A stretch of DNA of 64,000 nt from Rhodospirillales bacterium (lineage in GTDB: Bacteria > Pseudomonadota > Alphaproteobacteria > Kiloniellales > JACOMY01). Each line of letters begins with the position of its first letter. The stretch's first letter is position 1. The stretch covers positions 20,774 to 84,773 of the forward strand of contig JACOMY010000008.1 of NCBI GenBank assembly GCA_014324045.1, in the 5' to 3' direction. The notes below the pieces were generated by a model, which worked only from the letters and a program-made list of their open reading frames with translations, did no database searches and was not told the DNA's origin. Position numbers and translations under genes: made by a program. Positions 52,866 to 62,830 of this stretch are shown here, piece after piece.

Positions 52866-53544
52866 TTCGCTCCTTATCCTTCAGACGCGGCTGGGCCACC
52901 GCTTCGCTCGCCCAGACCTGCTGCAAGAGGCTTTGACCCACGCCAGCGCGACGCCGGCCGGCAAGCGCATCAGCTATGAACGGCTGGAGTTTCTGGGCGA
53001 TCGCGTGCTGGGCCTGGCCGTGGCCGCGCTGCTGCTCAAGCGCTTTCCCGAGGAGCCGGAGGGACCGCTCGCCCAGCGCTTCGCCGTCCTGGTCTCGCGC
53101 GAGACCTTGGCCGAGGTCGCGAGCGAACTGGATCTGCCAAACCTGATCGTTATGGCGGCCTCGGAGGCAGCCGGAGGCGGACGCGAGAACACAGCGACCT
53201 TGGCCGACGTCTGCGAAGCCGTGATCGGTGCACTCTTCCTCGACGGCGGCTATGCGGCCGCGGACAGCATGGTCCGCAGCTTCTGGCAGGAACGTGCGGT
53301 CGAGGACCGGCGCCCGCCGCGCGACCCCAAGACCGCACTTCAGGAGTGGGCGCAGGCGCGCAGCCTCCCTCTGCCGCACTATCGCGAGATACGGCGCGAC
53401 GGCCCGCCGCATGCGCCCGACTTCACCATCGAGGTCCAAGTGGCCGGCTTCCCGCCCGAGAACGGCCAGGGCCGCGCCAAGCGTCAGGCTGAGCGCCGGG
53501 CTGCGGAGACACTCCTGGCCCGCCTGGAGAACGGCGCGGGATGA
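52858..53544 (+). CDS. rnc: Ribonuclease III
   Basis: Double-strand RNA endonuclease of 228 residues. The catalytic signature is YERLEFLGDRVLGL, with further acidic residues in LADVCEAVIGALFLDGGY. A C-terminal dsRNA-binding domain starts at PKTALQEWAQARSLPLP. The start is a TTG at 52858 inside the end of lepB. Its stop overlaps the ATG of era (ATGA). rnc processes rRNA and several regulatory RNAs. Confidence 0.94.
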   Translation: MTDSLLILQTRLGHRFARPDLLQEALTHASATPAGKRISYERLEFLGDRVLGLAVAALLLKRFPEEPEGPLAQRFAVLVSRETLAEVASELDLPNLIVMAASEAAGGGRENTATLADVCEAVIGALFLDGGYAAADSMVRSFWQERAVEDRRPPRDPKTALQEWAQARSLPLPHYREIRRDGPPHAPDFTIEVQVAGFPPENGQGRAKRQAERRAAETLLARLENGAG

Positions 53545-54443
53545 GTGCGCGTCGCTGCGGACTAGTGGCGGTGTTGGGTGCCGCCAACGCCGGCAAATCC
53601 ACCCTAGTCAATCGACTGACCGGCGTGAAGGTCTCCATCGTTACGCCCAAGGCGCAGACAACGCGCTTTCGCGTTCGCGGGATTGCCTTGCAGGGCGATA
53701 GCCAGATCGTTCTGGTCGACACGCCCGGAATCTTCCAGCCGCGCCGGCGCCTCGACAAGGCCATGATGCAGGCTGCCTGGGCCGCGCTGCTGGATGCGGA
53801 TACTATCGTAATGGCGTTCGACGCGCATCGGAAAGACCTCGATCCGCACAGCGAAAAGATCTTGAAGACTCTGGAGGACCTGAATCGCCAAGCCATCGTT
53901 ATCCTGAACAAGGTGGACCTGGTCGCCAAGCCCCGCCTAATCCCCTTAGCCGAGACCTTTGCGGCCCGCGGCGCGGTGTCGGACGTCTTCATGGTCTCGG
54001 CCGAGAAGGGGGACGGGGTCGACGACCTGCGTCATCGCTTGGCCACGGCCATTCCGGAAGGACCTTGGCTCTTCCCCGAGGACGAGGCGAGCGATCTTTC
54101 GGCACGGCTGTTGGCTGCAGAGATCACCCGCGAAAAGCTCTTCTTAAATCTGCACGAAGAGATCCCCTACGGTCTGACGGTGGAGACCGAGGGTTGGGAG
54201 CCCTTCCGCGACGGCAGCGTCAAGATCGATCAGTCGATCTCGGTCGCCCGCGACGGCCACCGCGGCATCGCTATCGGCCGGGGCGGACGGACCATCGCCG
54301 CCGTCCGCCGCCAGGCCCAGCGCGAGTTGGGGGAGATGCTGGACCGCAAGGTCCATCTCTTCCTGACGGTAAAGGTCGATCCCCGCTGGAGCGAGGACCC
54401 CACCCACCTACGCCTTCTGGGCTTGGAACTGCCGGGACGGTGA
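53541..54443 (+). CDS. era: Ribosome assembly GTPase Era
   Basis: GTPase of 300 residues needed for 30S maturation. G1 is GAANAGKST at 13-21, then the G2 TTRFRVRGI, G3 DTPGI, and G4 NKVD. The C-terminal KH domain carries HRGIAIGRGGRTIAAVRR, the family's RNA-binding GxxG. ATGA overlap with rnc; era acts on 16S rRNA 3' end near the anti-Shine-Dalgarno. Confidence 0.95.
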   Translation: MSARRCGLVAVLGAANAGKSTLVNRLTGVKVSIVTPKAQTTRFRVRGIALQGDSQIVLVDTPGIFQPRRRLDKAMMQAAWAALLDADTIVMAFDAHRKDLDPHSEKILKTLEDLNRQAIVILNKVDLVAKPRLIPLAETFAARGAVSDVFMVSAEKGDGVDDLRHRLATAIPEGPWLFPEDEASDLSARLLAAEITREKLFLNLHEEIPYGLTVETEGWEPFRDGSVKIDQSISVARDGHRGIAIGRGGRTIAAVRRQAQRELGEMLDRKVHLFLTVKVDPRWSEDPTHLRLLGLELPGR

Positions 54444-54556
54444 GGTGTGGATGTGCACAGACCTTAACCTTCCTTCGCAGATTTGAGAGCGCCCCCAGTT
54501 GAGACTGGGCGGGGATGACCTCACCGGACCATCCTCAAACAAACACTGAGGCGGCC

Positions 54557-55306
54557 ATGGAGTGGAGCGACGAGGGCGTCATCCTATCGGCCAGGCCGCA
54601 GGGTGAAGACGCGATCATCTTGCAGATTCTGACGGTCGAACACGGCCGTCACGCAGGCCTGCTGCGCGGTGGGCAGGGCCGTAGCCTGCGTAGTCAGACC
54701 CAGCCGGGAAGCCGCGTTCGGGCCACCTGGCGGGCCCGCCTAGCCGAGCATCTGGGCAGTTACCGCTGTGAGGCTTTGGGCACCCCGCTGGGCTCTTTGC
54801 TGGATGCGCCGGGTCCTTTAGCGGCGCTCTCTTCCGCATTGGCCATGGCAGAGATCGCTTTGCCCGAACGCGCACCTCTCCCTGGTGCTTTGGAGGGGTT
54901 GCAGGCCCTCTTGGCGGCCCTCGGCGAGGCGCATTGGGCGGAAGCCTATGTCGTCTGGGAACTGCAGCTCCTCCGGCTCTTGGGTTTCGGCCTGGATCTG
55001 GAGCGTTGCGGTGCTACCGGGCGCAACGACCAGCTGACCTACGTTAGCCCGAAGAGCGGCCGGGCCATCTCGCTGGCGGCGGGCGAGCTCTATCGCGACC
55101 GCCTGTTGCCGCTGCCGGGCTTTTTGGTCGGTATCTCAGGCGGCGGACGGGAGGAAGTGACGCAAGGTCTGCGCCTGACCGCCCACTTTCTGGAGCGCAG
55201 CGTCTGCCATCCGCACAATCGCGGCCTGCCCCCTGCCCGCCTTCGTCTCTCGGACCGCTTTACGCTGTCGGGGCAGGATGCGGAAAGCGGCGAAGAAACA
55301 GAGTGA
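54557..55306 (+). CDS. recO: DNA repair protein RecO
   Basis: Protein of about 249 residues that loads RecA onto SSB-coated DNA with RecR. An N-terminal OB fold (DEGVILSARPQGEDAIILQI) and a helical C-terminal domain (LRLLGFGLDLERCGATGRND) match the family. Alphaproteobacterial RecO typically keeps the single zinc-finger-like Cys in ERCGATG. The ATG at 54557 has GAGGCGG upstream; the frame starts 14 residues earlier. Separated from era by about 110 bp. Confidence 0.92.
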   Translation: MEWSDEGVILSARPQGEDAIILQILTVEHGRHAGLLRGGQGRSLRSQTQPGSRVRATWRARLAEHLGSYRCEALGTPLGSLLDAPGPLAALSSALAMAEIALPERAPLPGALEGLQALLAALGEAHWAEAYVVWELQLLRLLGFGLDLERCGATGRNDQLTYVSPKSGRAISLAAGELYRDRLLPLPGFLVGISGGGREEVTQGLRLTAHFLERSVCHPHNRGLPPARLRLSDRFTLSGQDAESGEETE

Positions 55307-55491
55307 TGCCTACGCAGTTCGGTCCGATTGCGATGCCTAGCTGGATTTATCGCTGATAAGCCCTGAAGAGTAGCGGCGCCGGTAGAGGTCAAGGCCGGTC
55401 GGGTGCGACACCCGGACTGAGGCGCAATAGACGTTCCCTCGCGGGCGGATCTGCTCTAAGGGCCGATAGGCTGACGACAAGGGGCTGGTGT

Positions 55492-57735
55492 ATGGCGAAA
55501 ACGGCCACTGCGGGCGGGGGAGAAATCGTTCCCGTGCGCGCGATCGATGCAATCTCCGAGCGCTATCTGAACTATGCGCTTTCGACCATCATGTCGCGCT
55601 CTCTGCCGGACGTGCGCGACGGGCTGAAGCCGGTGCATCGCCGCTTGATCTTTGCCATGCAGCAGCTGCGCCTCGACCCCAACTCCGCCTTCAAGAAGTC
55701 CGCGCGCGTGGTCGGCGATGTCATCGGCAAGTTTCATCCGCACAGCGATCAGGCGATCTACGACGCGCTGGTGCGGCTGGCGCAGGACTTTGCGCTGCGT
55801 TATCCGCTGATCGACGGGCAAGGCAACTTCGGCAATGTCGATGGCGATAACGCTGCGGCCATGCGTTACACCGAGGCACGGCTGACCGAGGTTGCAGCCC
55901 TGTTGCTGGAGGGCATCGACGAGGATGCGGTCGATTTCCGCCCCACCTACGACGGTGAGGCGCAGGAGCCGGCGGTGCTGCCGGCAGCCTTCCCGAACCT
56001 GCTGGCCAACGGCGCGCAGGGCATCGCCGTCGGCATGGCCACCTCGATCCCACCGCACAACGTGGCAGAACTCTGCGCTGCCCTACAGCACCTGATCGAG
56101 AAGCCCAAGGCCAGCGTTGCCGACTTGGTCGCCCTCGTGCCGGGTCCCGACTTTCCGACCGGCGGCGTGCTGGTCGAAGATCCCGGTACTATCCTGCGCG
56201 CCTATGAGACCGGGCGCGGCTCCTTTCGCCTGCGGGCCCGCTGGGGGGTGGAGCGCCTTAAGGGTGAGCTTTGGCAGGCGGTGGTGACCGAGGTCCCCTA
56301 TCAGGTTGCCAAGGCCAGGCTGGTCGAGCGCCTCGCCGAGCTGATGGAGCAGAAGAAGCTACCCGTGCTGGAGGACGTGCGCGACGAATCGGATGCGGCG
56401 ATCCGCCTGGTGCTGGTGCCGAAGAATCGCAACATCGCGCCAGAGATCATGCTGGAGCAGCTGTTCCGCAACAGCGATCTGGAGACCAAGGTCTCCCTGA
56501 ACCTGAATGTGCTGCTGGCCGACAACACGCCCAGAGTCACCACCTTAGCGGGGGCGCTGCAGGCTTTCCTCGATCACCGGCAAGAGGTGCTGCAGCGCCG
56601 CTCGCGCCACCGCCTGACCAAGATCGTGGATCGGCTGGAGGTATTGGAGGCCTATCTGGTGGCCTACCTCAACATCGACGAAGCGATCCGCATCGTCCGC
56701 TTCGAGGACCGTCCCAAGCAGGAGCTGATCGCGCGCTTCGATTTGACCGAGGGGCAGGCCGAAGCCATTCTCAACATGCGCCTGCGCGCGCTCCACAAAC
56801 TGGAAGAGATTGAGATCAGGCGCGAGCAAGACACCCTGTTGTTCGAGCAGGAGGGCCTAACCCTGCTGCTGCAGGAGCCCAAGCGTCAGTGGAAGGCCAT
56901 CGGTAAGGAGATCGGCGAAATCGCCAAGCGCTTCGGTCCCGAAACCCCGCTGGGACGCCGCCGCACAGAGATTGCCGAGCCATCGGCCTCGGTCGTGGTG
57001 CCGGTCGAGGCCTTTGTCGAGCACGAGCCGGTGACGGTGCTTTGCTCGACCAAGGGCTGGATCCGGGCTGCCAAGGGTCATCTGGAGGCCGGTCAGATCG
57101 GTGATGCTCGCTACAAGGAGGGCGACCACGGCCGCTTTGCCCTGCACGCCATGACCACCGACCGCCTGCTGCTGATAGCCACCAACGGGCGAGTCTACAG
57201 CCTGGGCGCCGACCGTCTGCCCGGCGGCCGCAGCTTCGGCGAACCGCTGCGGCTTATGATGGACCTGCCGAACAGCGCCGACCTGCTGGCGATCTTCGTC
57301 CATCGGCCGGAGGGCAAGGTGCTGCTGGCCTCCACAGCTGGTCACGGCTTCCAGGCGGCCGAAGCGGCGCTGGCGGCCCAGACCAAGAACGGCAAGCAGG
57401 CGATGAACCTCCCTGGCGGAGATGAGACCTCGGTGGCCTGGCGCATCGCTGCCGAAGACGACCATGTGGCGGCGATCGGGGAGAACCGCCGGCTCTTGGT
57501 CTTCCCACTGTCGGATCTGCCGGAAATGACTCGCGGCCGGGGTGTGATCTTGCAGCGCTACCGCGACGGCGGCCTCTCCGACGCCAAGACCTTCCGCTTG
57601 GAAGAGGGCCTCACCTGGTCCCTAGGCAGCGAGCGCATCCGCCGCGAGCAGCGCCTGACCGACTGGATCGGTAAGCGCGCCCAGTTCGGTCGCCTGCCGC
57701 CGAATGGCTTTCCCAAATCGAATAAGTTTTCATAA
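55492..57735 (+). CDS. parC: DNA topoisomerase IV subunit A
   Basis: Type II topoisomerase subunit of 747 residues that decatenates chromosomes. The catalytic tyrosine is Tyr126 (AAMRYTEARL), preceded by the quinolone-determining region (VIGKFHPHSDQAIYDALVRL) with Ser at the key position. C-terminal beta-propeller repeats follow (AAKGHLEAGQIGD, NRRLLVFPLSDLPEM). The start at 55492 is ATG. parE is not in the window. A steep drop to AT-rich DNA begins right at its stop. Confidence 0.95.
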   Translation: MAKTATAGGGEIVPVRAIDAISERYLNYALSTIMSRSLPDVRDGLKPVHRRLIFAMQQLRLDPNSAFKKSARVVGDVIGKFHPHSDQAIYDALVRLAQDFALRYPLIDGQGNFGNVDGDNAAAMRYTEARLTEVAALLLEGIDEDAVDFRPTYDGEAQEPAVLPAAFPNLLANGAQGIAVGMATSIPPHNVAELCAALQHLIEKPKASVADLVALVPGPDFPTGGVLVEDPGTILRAYETGRGSFRLRARWGVERLKGELWQAVVTEVPYQVAKARLVERLAELMEQKKLPVLEDVRDESDAAIRLVLVPKNRNIAPEIMLEQLFRNSDLETKVSLNLNVLLADNTPRVTTLAGALQAFLDHRQEVLQRRSRHRLTKIVDRLEVLEAYLVAYLNIDEAIRIVRFEDRPKQELIARFDLTEGQAEAILNMRLRALHKLEEIEIRREQDTLLFEQEGLTLLLQEPKRQWKAIGKEIGEIAKRFGPETPLGRRRTEIAEPSASVVVPVEAFVEHEPVTVLCSTKGWIRAAKGHLEAGQIGDARYKEGDHGRFALHAMTTDRLLLIATNGRVYSLGADRLPGGRSFGEPLRLMMDLPNSADLLAIFVHRPEGKVLLASTAGHGFQAAEAALAAQTKNGKQAMNLPGGDETSVAWRIAAEDDHVAAIGENRRLLVFPLSDLPEMTRGRGVILQRYRDGGLSDAKTFRLEEGLTWSLGSERIRREQRLTDWIGKRAQFGRLPPNGFPKSNKFS

Positions 57736-57890
57736 GTTTTATCGGTTGCAAGTTAGGATATCTATTTAAATATTTTCTCTATAAGAACAATAATACTTAA
57801 CACAATTCTATGAATTTTTTAAATCAAATTTATCTTTATTTTATATAAAATAGTTATCGAATCCCAAAATTCTTAGAGCCTTACCATAAC
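57736..57890. other. Extremely AT-rich patch
   Basis: About 130 bp with roughly 80% A+T (runs such as TTTAAATATTTT and TTTTATATAAAA) in a genome otherwise well above 60% GC. It lies between parC and an IS remnant and has no open frame. It is probably foreign DNA carried with the insertion sequence. Confidence 0.6.
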
Positions 57891-57899
57891 GAGGAGCTA

Positions 57900-58203
57900 G
57901 CCTTGCGCCCGCCCTGCTCGTGATCGCACATTGAGCAAAAATCGTAGATCCTTTGGAACAAGAAGCGGTGCACCGGATGAAGAAACCGCCGATACACCCT
58001 TGGCCACGGCCCAAAGTGTAGCTTTAACATCCCGCCAGACGCATCCCGAGTGTAGCAGATAGTGCAAGGCATCGATATGCTCGCGAAAATCCGGTCGGTG
58101 CTGTCGGCCCCTGCAAGATGCCTCCAGCATTGACGATTCGATCCCATTCTTCGTTCGTCAAATCTGACTCATAGCGCTTCGTCTTGCAGGCAATCTTGAC
58201 CAT
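57900..58203 (-). pseudogene. Broken IS5-family transposase N-terminus
   Basis: From the ATG at 58203 one frame reads MVKIACKTKRYESDLTNEEWDRI, the usual opening of IS5-type transposases, and drifts into a stop after ~60 codons. Shifted frames carry on with HYLLHSGCVWRDV and then FGPWPRVYRRFL, the conserved next segments. At least two frameshifts break the gene and the DDE catalytic part is missing, so it is dead. Confidence 0.75.
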
Positions 58204-58491
58204 CCGACCGCAGATCTCCCCCGGGTTCAGGTAAACAGCTTCAATCGCATGAAAGCCGATTTCCTTTCTTCGGAACCCGAAAAGCGCGTTTTTGCATCTT
58301 GTTTACCTGCGCCCTGACAGGGAACAAGCGGTCGTTCGCCACAGCGGCCACCCTGCAGTGGCCGGCGATCCTCTTTGTCTTACTAATCATGGTTGCTTAC
58401 ACTCCGTGACCTCTCCACAGTTCTAGCGAACGTGCTGTTCGGGCCGCAAATCGTGGATTGAGACAAAGGGAGCGCCGACGAGGCACCCGCA

Positions 58492-58950
58492 TCATTTGTG
58501 CGCCTCGCCGTGGGGGCGGTACACCTTCTGCACAGCGTCGAAGACCATGGCCGTAGTCCAGCCGAAGATTACCATGCCGCCGGCCGCCTGAAAGGCGCCC
58601 AAGAGCCGATAATGCTGATCCAAAATGATGTCGCCGAAGCCCAAGGTGGTGAAACAGACAGTGGAGAAATAGAGTGCCGTCTCCATGTCCGCGAAGATGC
58701 CCAGCATGCGGTAGACCACCGCCCAGCTCCAGGCCTCCAGGATAGTGGCCATGAAGAACCACAGAACGATCACCGTGATCAGCACCGCACGGCCGATGTG
58801 GTGCCGCAAATTCCGCGCCGCGGGCGGGAAGATCTTCAGCCCCACCACCATGAAGGCGCCATGCACAATCGCCGTCCAGCCGATCAGCGCCGCACCGATA
58901 ACGATGTCATCCCACAAGGCCGCTTTGCCCCCTTTCGTCTTCCAAGCCAC
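58492..58950 (-). CDS. Small two-helix potassium channel-like protein
   Basis: Membrane protein of 152 residues with about four hydrophobic segments. The pore-loop signature STVCFTTLGFGDI contains a TxGFGD selectivity filter of the ion channel family (PF07885), and a following hydrophobic stretch is the inner helix. No C-terminal RCK/TrkA-N domain is present, so gating is unknown. The GTG start at 58950 is preceded very closely by GAGGAGG. Divergent from hss. Confidence 0.82.
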   Translation of the reverse strand: MAWKTKGGKAALWDDIVIGAALIGWTAIVHGAFMVVGLKIFPPAARNLRHHIGRAVLITVIVLWFFMATILEAWSWAVVYRMLGIFADMETALYFSTVCFTTLGFGDIILDQHYRLLGAFQAAGGMVIFGWTTAMVFDAVQKVYRPHGEAHK

Positions 58951-59128
58951 AGCCTCCTCAAGGACAGAGGCCTATCCTGTCGCCGCAGCGGTCGCCTCTC
59001 AAGCATTCGGAGACTGCATTTTTACCTCCAGGCTTGTGCATTCTTGAAAGACTGGCTTGGCCTAACGACTTACAGGAACCATGCTCCAATGCGCTCCGGC
59101 GCATCCTGCCCAACGTCGAGAGGGAGAA

Positions 59129-60553
59129 ATGAAGACCGTGACGGACGGGAAAGTCGCCTTCGCCGGGCGCATCGTGATGCTGGGCTGCGGCTCCATCGGT
59201 CAGGGGGTCCTGGCGCTTCTTTTCAAACACATCGACATCACGCCCGACCGCATGACGGTGATCGCTGCCGACGAGACCGGCAGCGAGGTCGCCCGGTCCT
59301 ATAGTGTCACCTTCGAACAGGTCACCCTGACGCAAGAAAACTACCGCAAGGTCGTGGGCGGCCGCCTGCAGCCGGGCGACTTTCTGCTGAATCTCTCGGT
59401 CGATGTCTCATCTCTGGCGCTGATCGAGATGGCGGCGGAGAAGGGCGCGCTCTACCTGGACACCTGCATCGAGCCCTGGCTGGGCGGCTATGTCGACATG
59501 CATCTCTCCCTTGCGGACCGTTCCAACTACGGCCTCTGGCTGAAGTCGAAGGAGCTGCGCGGGAAACTGGGTTCCGACGCACCGACCGCGGTGGTCACTC
59601 ACGGCGCCAATCCGGGCTTGGTCTCGCACTTCGTCAAGCAGGCCTTAATCAACATCGCCCGCGGCCTCGGCCGCGACGACACTCCGCCCAGCAACCGTGC
59701 GGGTTGGGCGAAGCTGGCGCAGAGCCTGGGCATCAAGGTGATCCACATCGCCGAGCGCGACACCCAGGTTGCCAACATTCCCAAGGCAGTAGGCGAGTTC
59801 GTCAACACTTGGTCGATCGACGGTTTCGTCGGCGAGGGCCTGCAGCCGGCCGAATTGGGCTGGGGCACGCACGAGCGCCACTTCCCCGGGGACGGCCGGC
59901 GCCACAACTACGGACCGGGCTCCGCCATCTACCTGATGCGGCCCGGCTGTTCGCAGCGCGTGCGGACCTGGACACCGCTGGAGGGTCCCTTCCACGGCTT
60001 TCTCATCACACACGGCGAGTCGATCTCGCTTGCCTCCTACCTGACCGTGGAGGAGGGCAGCGAAGCCGTCTATCGCCCCACTGTGCACTACGCCTATCAC
60101 CCGGCCGACGACGCGGTCTTGTCCCTGCACGAGTTGAACGGCAAGAATGGCATTGCGCAGACGCGCAGGCGCCTGATGATGGACGAGATCGTCAGCGGCG
60201 TGGACGAGCTGGGCGTTTTGCTGTGCGGCCACGACAAGGGCGCTTATTGGTACGGTTCACAGCTTTCCATCGAGGAGGCGCGCAATGTGGCGCCGCACAA
60301 CAATGCGACCTCGCTGCAGGTGACCTCTCCGGTTATGGCCGGCGTTATCTGGGCCATCGAGAACCCCAAGCGCGGCATCACCGATCCGGAAGAAATGGAC
60401 TTTCAGCGCATTCTGGATCTCTGCGGCCCCTATCTGGGCCCGGTCGTCGGCAAGTACAGCGATTGGACTCCCCTGACCGGCCGCGAGCGCCTGTTCCCGG
60501 AAGACCTCGACCGAGAAGATCCCTGGCAGTTTAAGAACTTCCGCGTCCTCTAG
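59129..60553 (+). CDS. hss: Homospermidine synthase
   Basis: NAD-dependent enzyme of about 474 residues that forms sym-homospermidine from two putrescine, the main polyamine of many alphaproteobacteria. The Rossmann motif is IVMLGCGSIGQGVL, with DTCIEPWLGGY, THGANPGLVSHFVKQAL and the active-site NATSLQVTSPVMAGVIWA typical of bacterial Hss. The ATG at 59129 follows GAGAGGGAGA. It stands alone but precedes the secreted-protein gene in the same direction. Confidence 0.95.
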   Translation: MKTVTDGKVAFAGRIVMLGCGSIGQGVLALLFKHIDITPDRMTVIAADETGSEVARSYSVTFEQVTLTQENYRKVVGGRLQPGDFLLNLSVDVSSLALIEMAAEKGALYLDTCIEPWLGGYVDMHLSLADRSNYGLWLKSKELRGKLGSDAPTAVVTHGANPGLVSHFVKQALINIARGLGRDDTPPSNRAGWAKLAQSLGIKVIHIAERDTQVANIPKAVGEFVNTWSIDGFVGEGLQPAELGWGTHERHFPGDGRRHNYGPGSAIYLMRPGCSQRVRTWTPLEGPFHGFLITHGESISLASYLTVEEGSEAVYRPTVHYAYHPADDAVLSLHELNGKNGIAQTRRRLMMDEIVSGVDELGVLLCGHDKGAYWYGSQLSIEEARNVAPHNNATSLQVTSPVMAGVIWAIENPKRGITDPEEMDFQRILDLCGPYLGPVVGKYSDWTPLTGRERLFPEDLDREDPWQFKNFRVL

Positions 60554-60666
60554 GCTCTAGGCGGCGGCTAAAACCCGATAGACTAGTCGATTCCTGCGAT
60601 CCCCGCTGTGCTATAATGAAGCCCAGCTGGGTATCCAATCCCATTCTAGAGACGAGGAAGAGCAAC

Positions 60667-62172
60667 ATGACGAGCCATGTGAGCGTGAGCCTCTTGCTTG
60701 CGGTCAGCCTCTTGGTACCGCAAGCGGCTTGGGCAGAGACCGATCCGGACAGCATCAAGAAAGCTATCGCCGGCTATCTTGCCGAGACCGGCGGGAACAT
60801 AATAGAGGGCGGCAAGATCACTTACGACGACCTCACCGTCACTGCCGTGGGCGAGGCCTACGATGTCGTCCTCAAGGGGCTAAGGGTGTCCGCCGCGGAC
60901 GGTTCGGTGATCGATGCCGGCGACACAGGCTTCACCGTGACCGGGAACGGTGCAGATTTCGACATTTCCAACGTCACGCTGCCGAATGAGATCAAGATCT
61001 CCAGCGGTCATGCGGACGATGAGACCGCCGTGCTCACTTGGACCCAGAAGGTGGTAACCGGAACCTGGACGCCTCTGCTGGAAGAGTTTAAGGCGCTGGA
61101 CCTTGAGATGGCTGGCGTGTCTCTATCGATCCCCGAGGGCCGCTACCAGGCCATCGCCGCCAGCTTCGGCGATCTGATCGCCTCCGTGGCTACCGATGTC
61201 GTCAGCGATCGGGACTGGAGATCCGAAAGCCGCTATCGCTTGGGACCGATCACCGTCGAAGACTCCGAAGGAGAGGGCACATTGACCCTAGGCGCGTTCG
61301 AGGTCTTTGGCGAAGTGGCCAACCTCAATCCGCAGCTCTATCGGCAGCAATTGGACATTTTGAGCCAGCTGGAAGCGGCGCACGAAGCCAACGACCAAGC
61401 CGAGATCGAAGACCTCAAGGGGCAGGTCTTGGCACTGGGGCCGTTTGCCCAGGAAGGCTGGGGCGGCATCGCCCTTACAAACCTGGATTTTCGGCACCGC
61501 GCAGACGATAAGCTTCGCGTTACCCTGGAGGCAGCCTCTGCCGTTCTGCGGGCAGCGGCTCCCGCCGGATCGGAGACCGGCAGCCTCGGACTAACGCTCT
61601 CCGGCAATGGCCTCACATACGAGATCGCCAACCCTGACGAAAAAGATCGGTTGGCTGCCCTGGTCGTGCCGAACCATTGGGACTTGAACATGGAAGTGCG
61701 CCAATTGCCGCTCGAGGAAGCAACCCAGGTCTTGACCGAGTTGGTCTTCTCCTCCATCGGCATCCAGGACGAGCCCAACATTCCCTTCGCGCAGATCAGG
61801 CTGGCAATGGGCCAGGCCGGCAGCAAGCTCGTCATCGACGAACTCTCCTTAGCCGGCCCCTATGCGGCCTTGGACGGCGAGGCCGAGATAACGGCCGACC
61901 CCACGAGCGCTATGGGTGCCGTCGGCGGCGGCACCTTGCGCCTGATCGGGTTGCATAGGCTGGAGGAGGCCATCGGCGATCTACAATCCGGCGTGCAGCA
62001 GGAGATCGCCAAGGCACTGGTTTTCCTGAGAGGTGGGCTGGTTTTTCTGAAGGGGCTGGGCAGGCCCGAGCCCAACGGCGACGCCATCGACTACCTCTAT
62101 GTCCTCGATGTGCCGGCTGATGGAAACTTCACCTTGAACGGTCAACCCATCGGCGCCATGCTGCCTCACTAG
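60667..62172 (+). CDS. Secreted protein of unknown function
   Basis: Protein of 501 residues with a signal peptide (VSVSLLLAVSLLVPQAAWA) and a long beta-rich mature part: repeating short segments such as ITYDDLTVTAVGEAYDVVL, FTVTGNGADFDISNVTLP and LTLSGNGLTYEIANP. The look is like periplasmic DUF945/DUF2125-type proteins of alphaproteobacteria, which I cannot confirm. It is about 110 bp behind hss. Sequence after it includes what seems to be a decayed relative. GAGGAAGAG lies before the ATG at 60667. Confidence 0.7.
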   Translation: MTSHVSVSLLLAVSLLVPQAAWAETDPDSIKKAIAGYLAETGGNIIEGGKITYDDLTVTAVGEAYDVVLKGLRVSAADGSVIDAGDTGFTVTGNGADFDISNVTLPNEIKISSGHADDETAVLTWTQKVVTGTWTPLLEEFKALDLEMAGVSLSIPEGRYQAIAASFGDLIASVATDVVSDRDWRSESRYRLGPITVEDSEGEGTLTLGAFEVFGEVANLNPQLYRQQLDILSQLEAAHEANDQAEIEDLKGQVLALGPFAQEGWGGIALTNLDFRHRADDKLRVTLEAASAVLRAAAPAGSETGSLGLTLSGNGLTYEIANPDEKDRLAALVVPNHWDLNMEVRQLPLEEATQVLTELVFSSIGIQDEPNIPFAQIRLAMGQAGSKLVIDELSLAGPYAALDGEAEITADPTSAMGAVGGGTLRLIGLHRLEEAIGDLQSGVQQEIAKALVFLRGGLVFLKGLGRPEPNGDAIDYLYVLDVPADGNFTLNGQPIGAMLPH

Positions 62173-62235
62173 CAGCAGGCAGGCCTCCTGCCGCGTTAAA
62201 CGCGAAGGAAGCACGCTGCGCTAGCGGTTCTTGCA

Positions 62236-62830
62236 TTGGCGTCGGCGATCTTGGTGTTGCCGCCGTCGCTCGTTCTGGCGGACGCGGAGGCGCAGCGGAT
62301 CCGCGAGGCCATCCTTGAGCGATTCCGTCGCGCGCCGAGGGCGGAGGACCTACCGTTTGTCTTCCATCAGGGCGCAGCGGTCACTCCGGCCGACGGCGGC
62401 TACGACGTCGTGATCGAGGGACCTGAATGTTGCGCACCGGCAATAGCAGCCTGTCCGAGATCGGCACGGTCGGCATCCATGTGGAGAGACAACCGGGACT
62501 GCCGTTTCGACCGGGCCGTCTTGCCCGGCTGCTTATTCTTCGAGTTCAAGCGACCTTACCACATCGAAGCGATGGTCGGAAGGATGCGACTGTCCGCTTT
62601 GGCCTGTCGTGGCGAAATGCGGCGCTGTCCGGTATGTGATCGCCCCGGTGGCTTTGCCCAAGGCCATGGGCTCGGCCCAGCCCTCGAGCATGCCGATCTG
62701 TTCCCTTGGTCCGATGCCGAGACTGCACAGCTGTCGCCGCTGTCGGATGGCCTTACCGTCTCGCTTGGCGATAGCCATTCCATCTATACCTGCGAAGAAC
62801 GCAGCGCCAGCGCATGGGATTATCGGGGAT
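62236..62830 (+). pseudogene. Decayed paralogue of the upstream secreted protein
   Basis: The frame from 62236 starts with a hydrophobic leader (ASAILVLPPSLVLADAEA), then IREAILERFRRAPR and VTPADGGYDVVIEGPE. This resembles the N-terminus of the gene before it, which has IKKAIAGYL and VTAVGEAYDVVLKGL at matching places. After the GPE segment, similarity moves between frames (IGTVGIHVE in one, FFEFKRPYHIEAM in another, VRFGLSWRNAALSG in a third), as expected after several indels. The open frame to 62830 is thus probably fortuitous. Confidence 0.45.
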
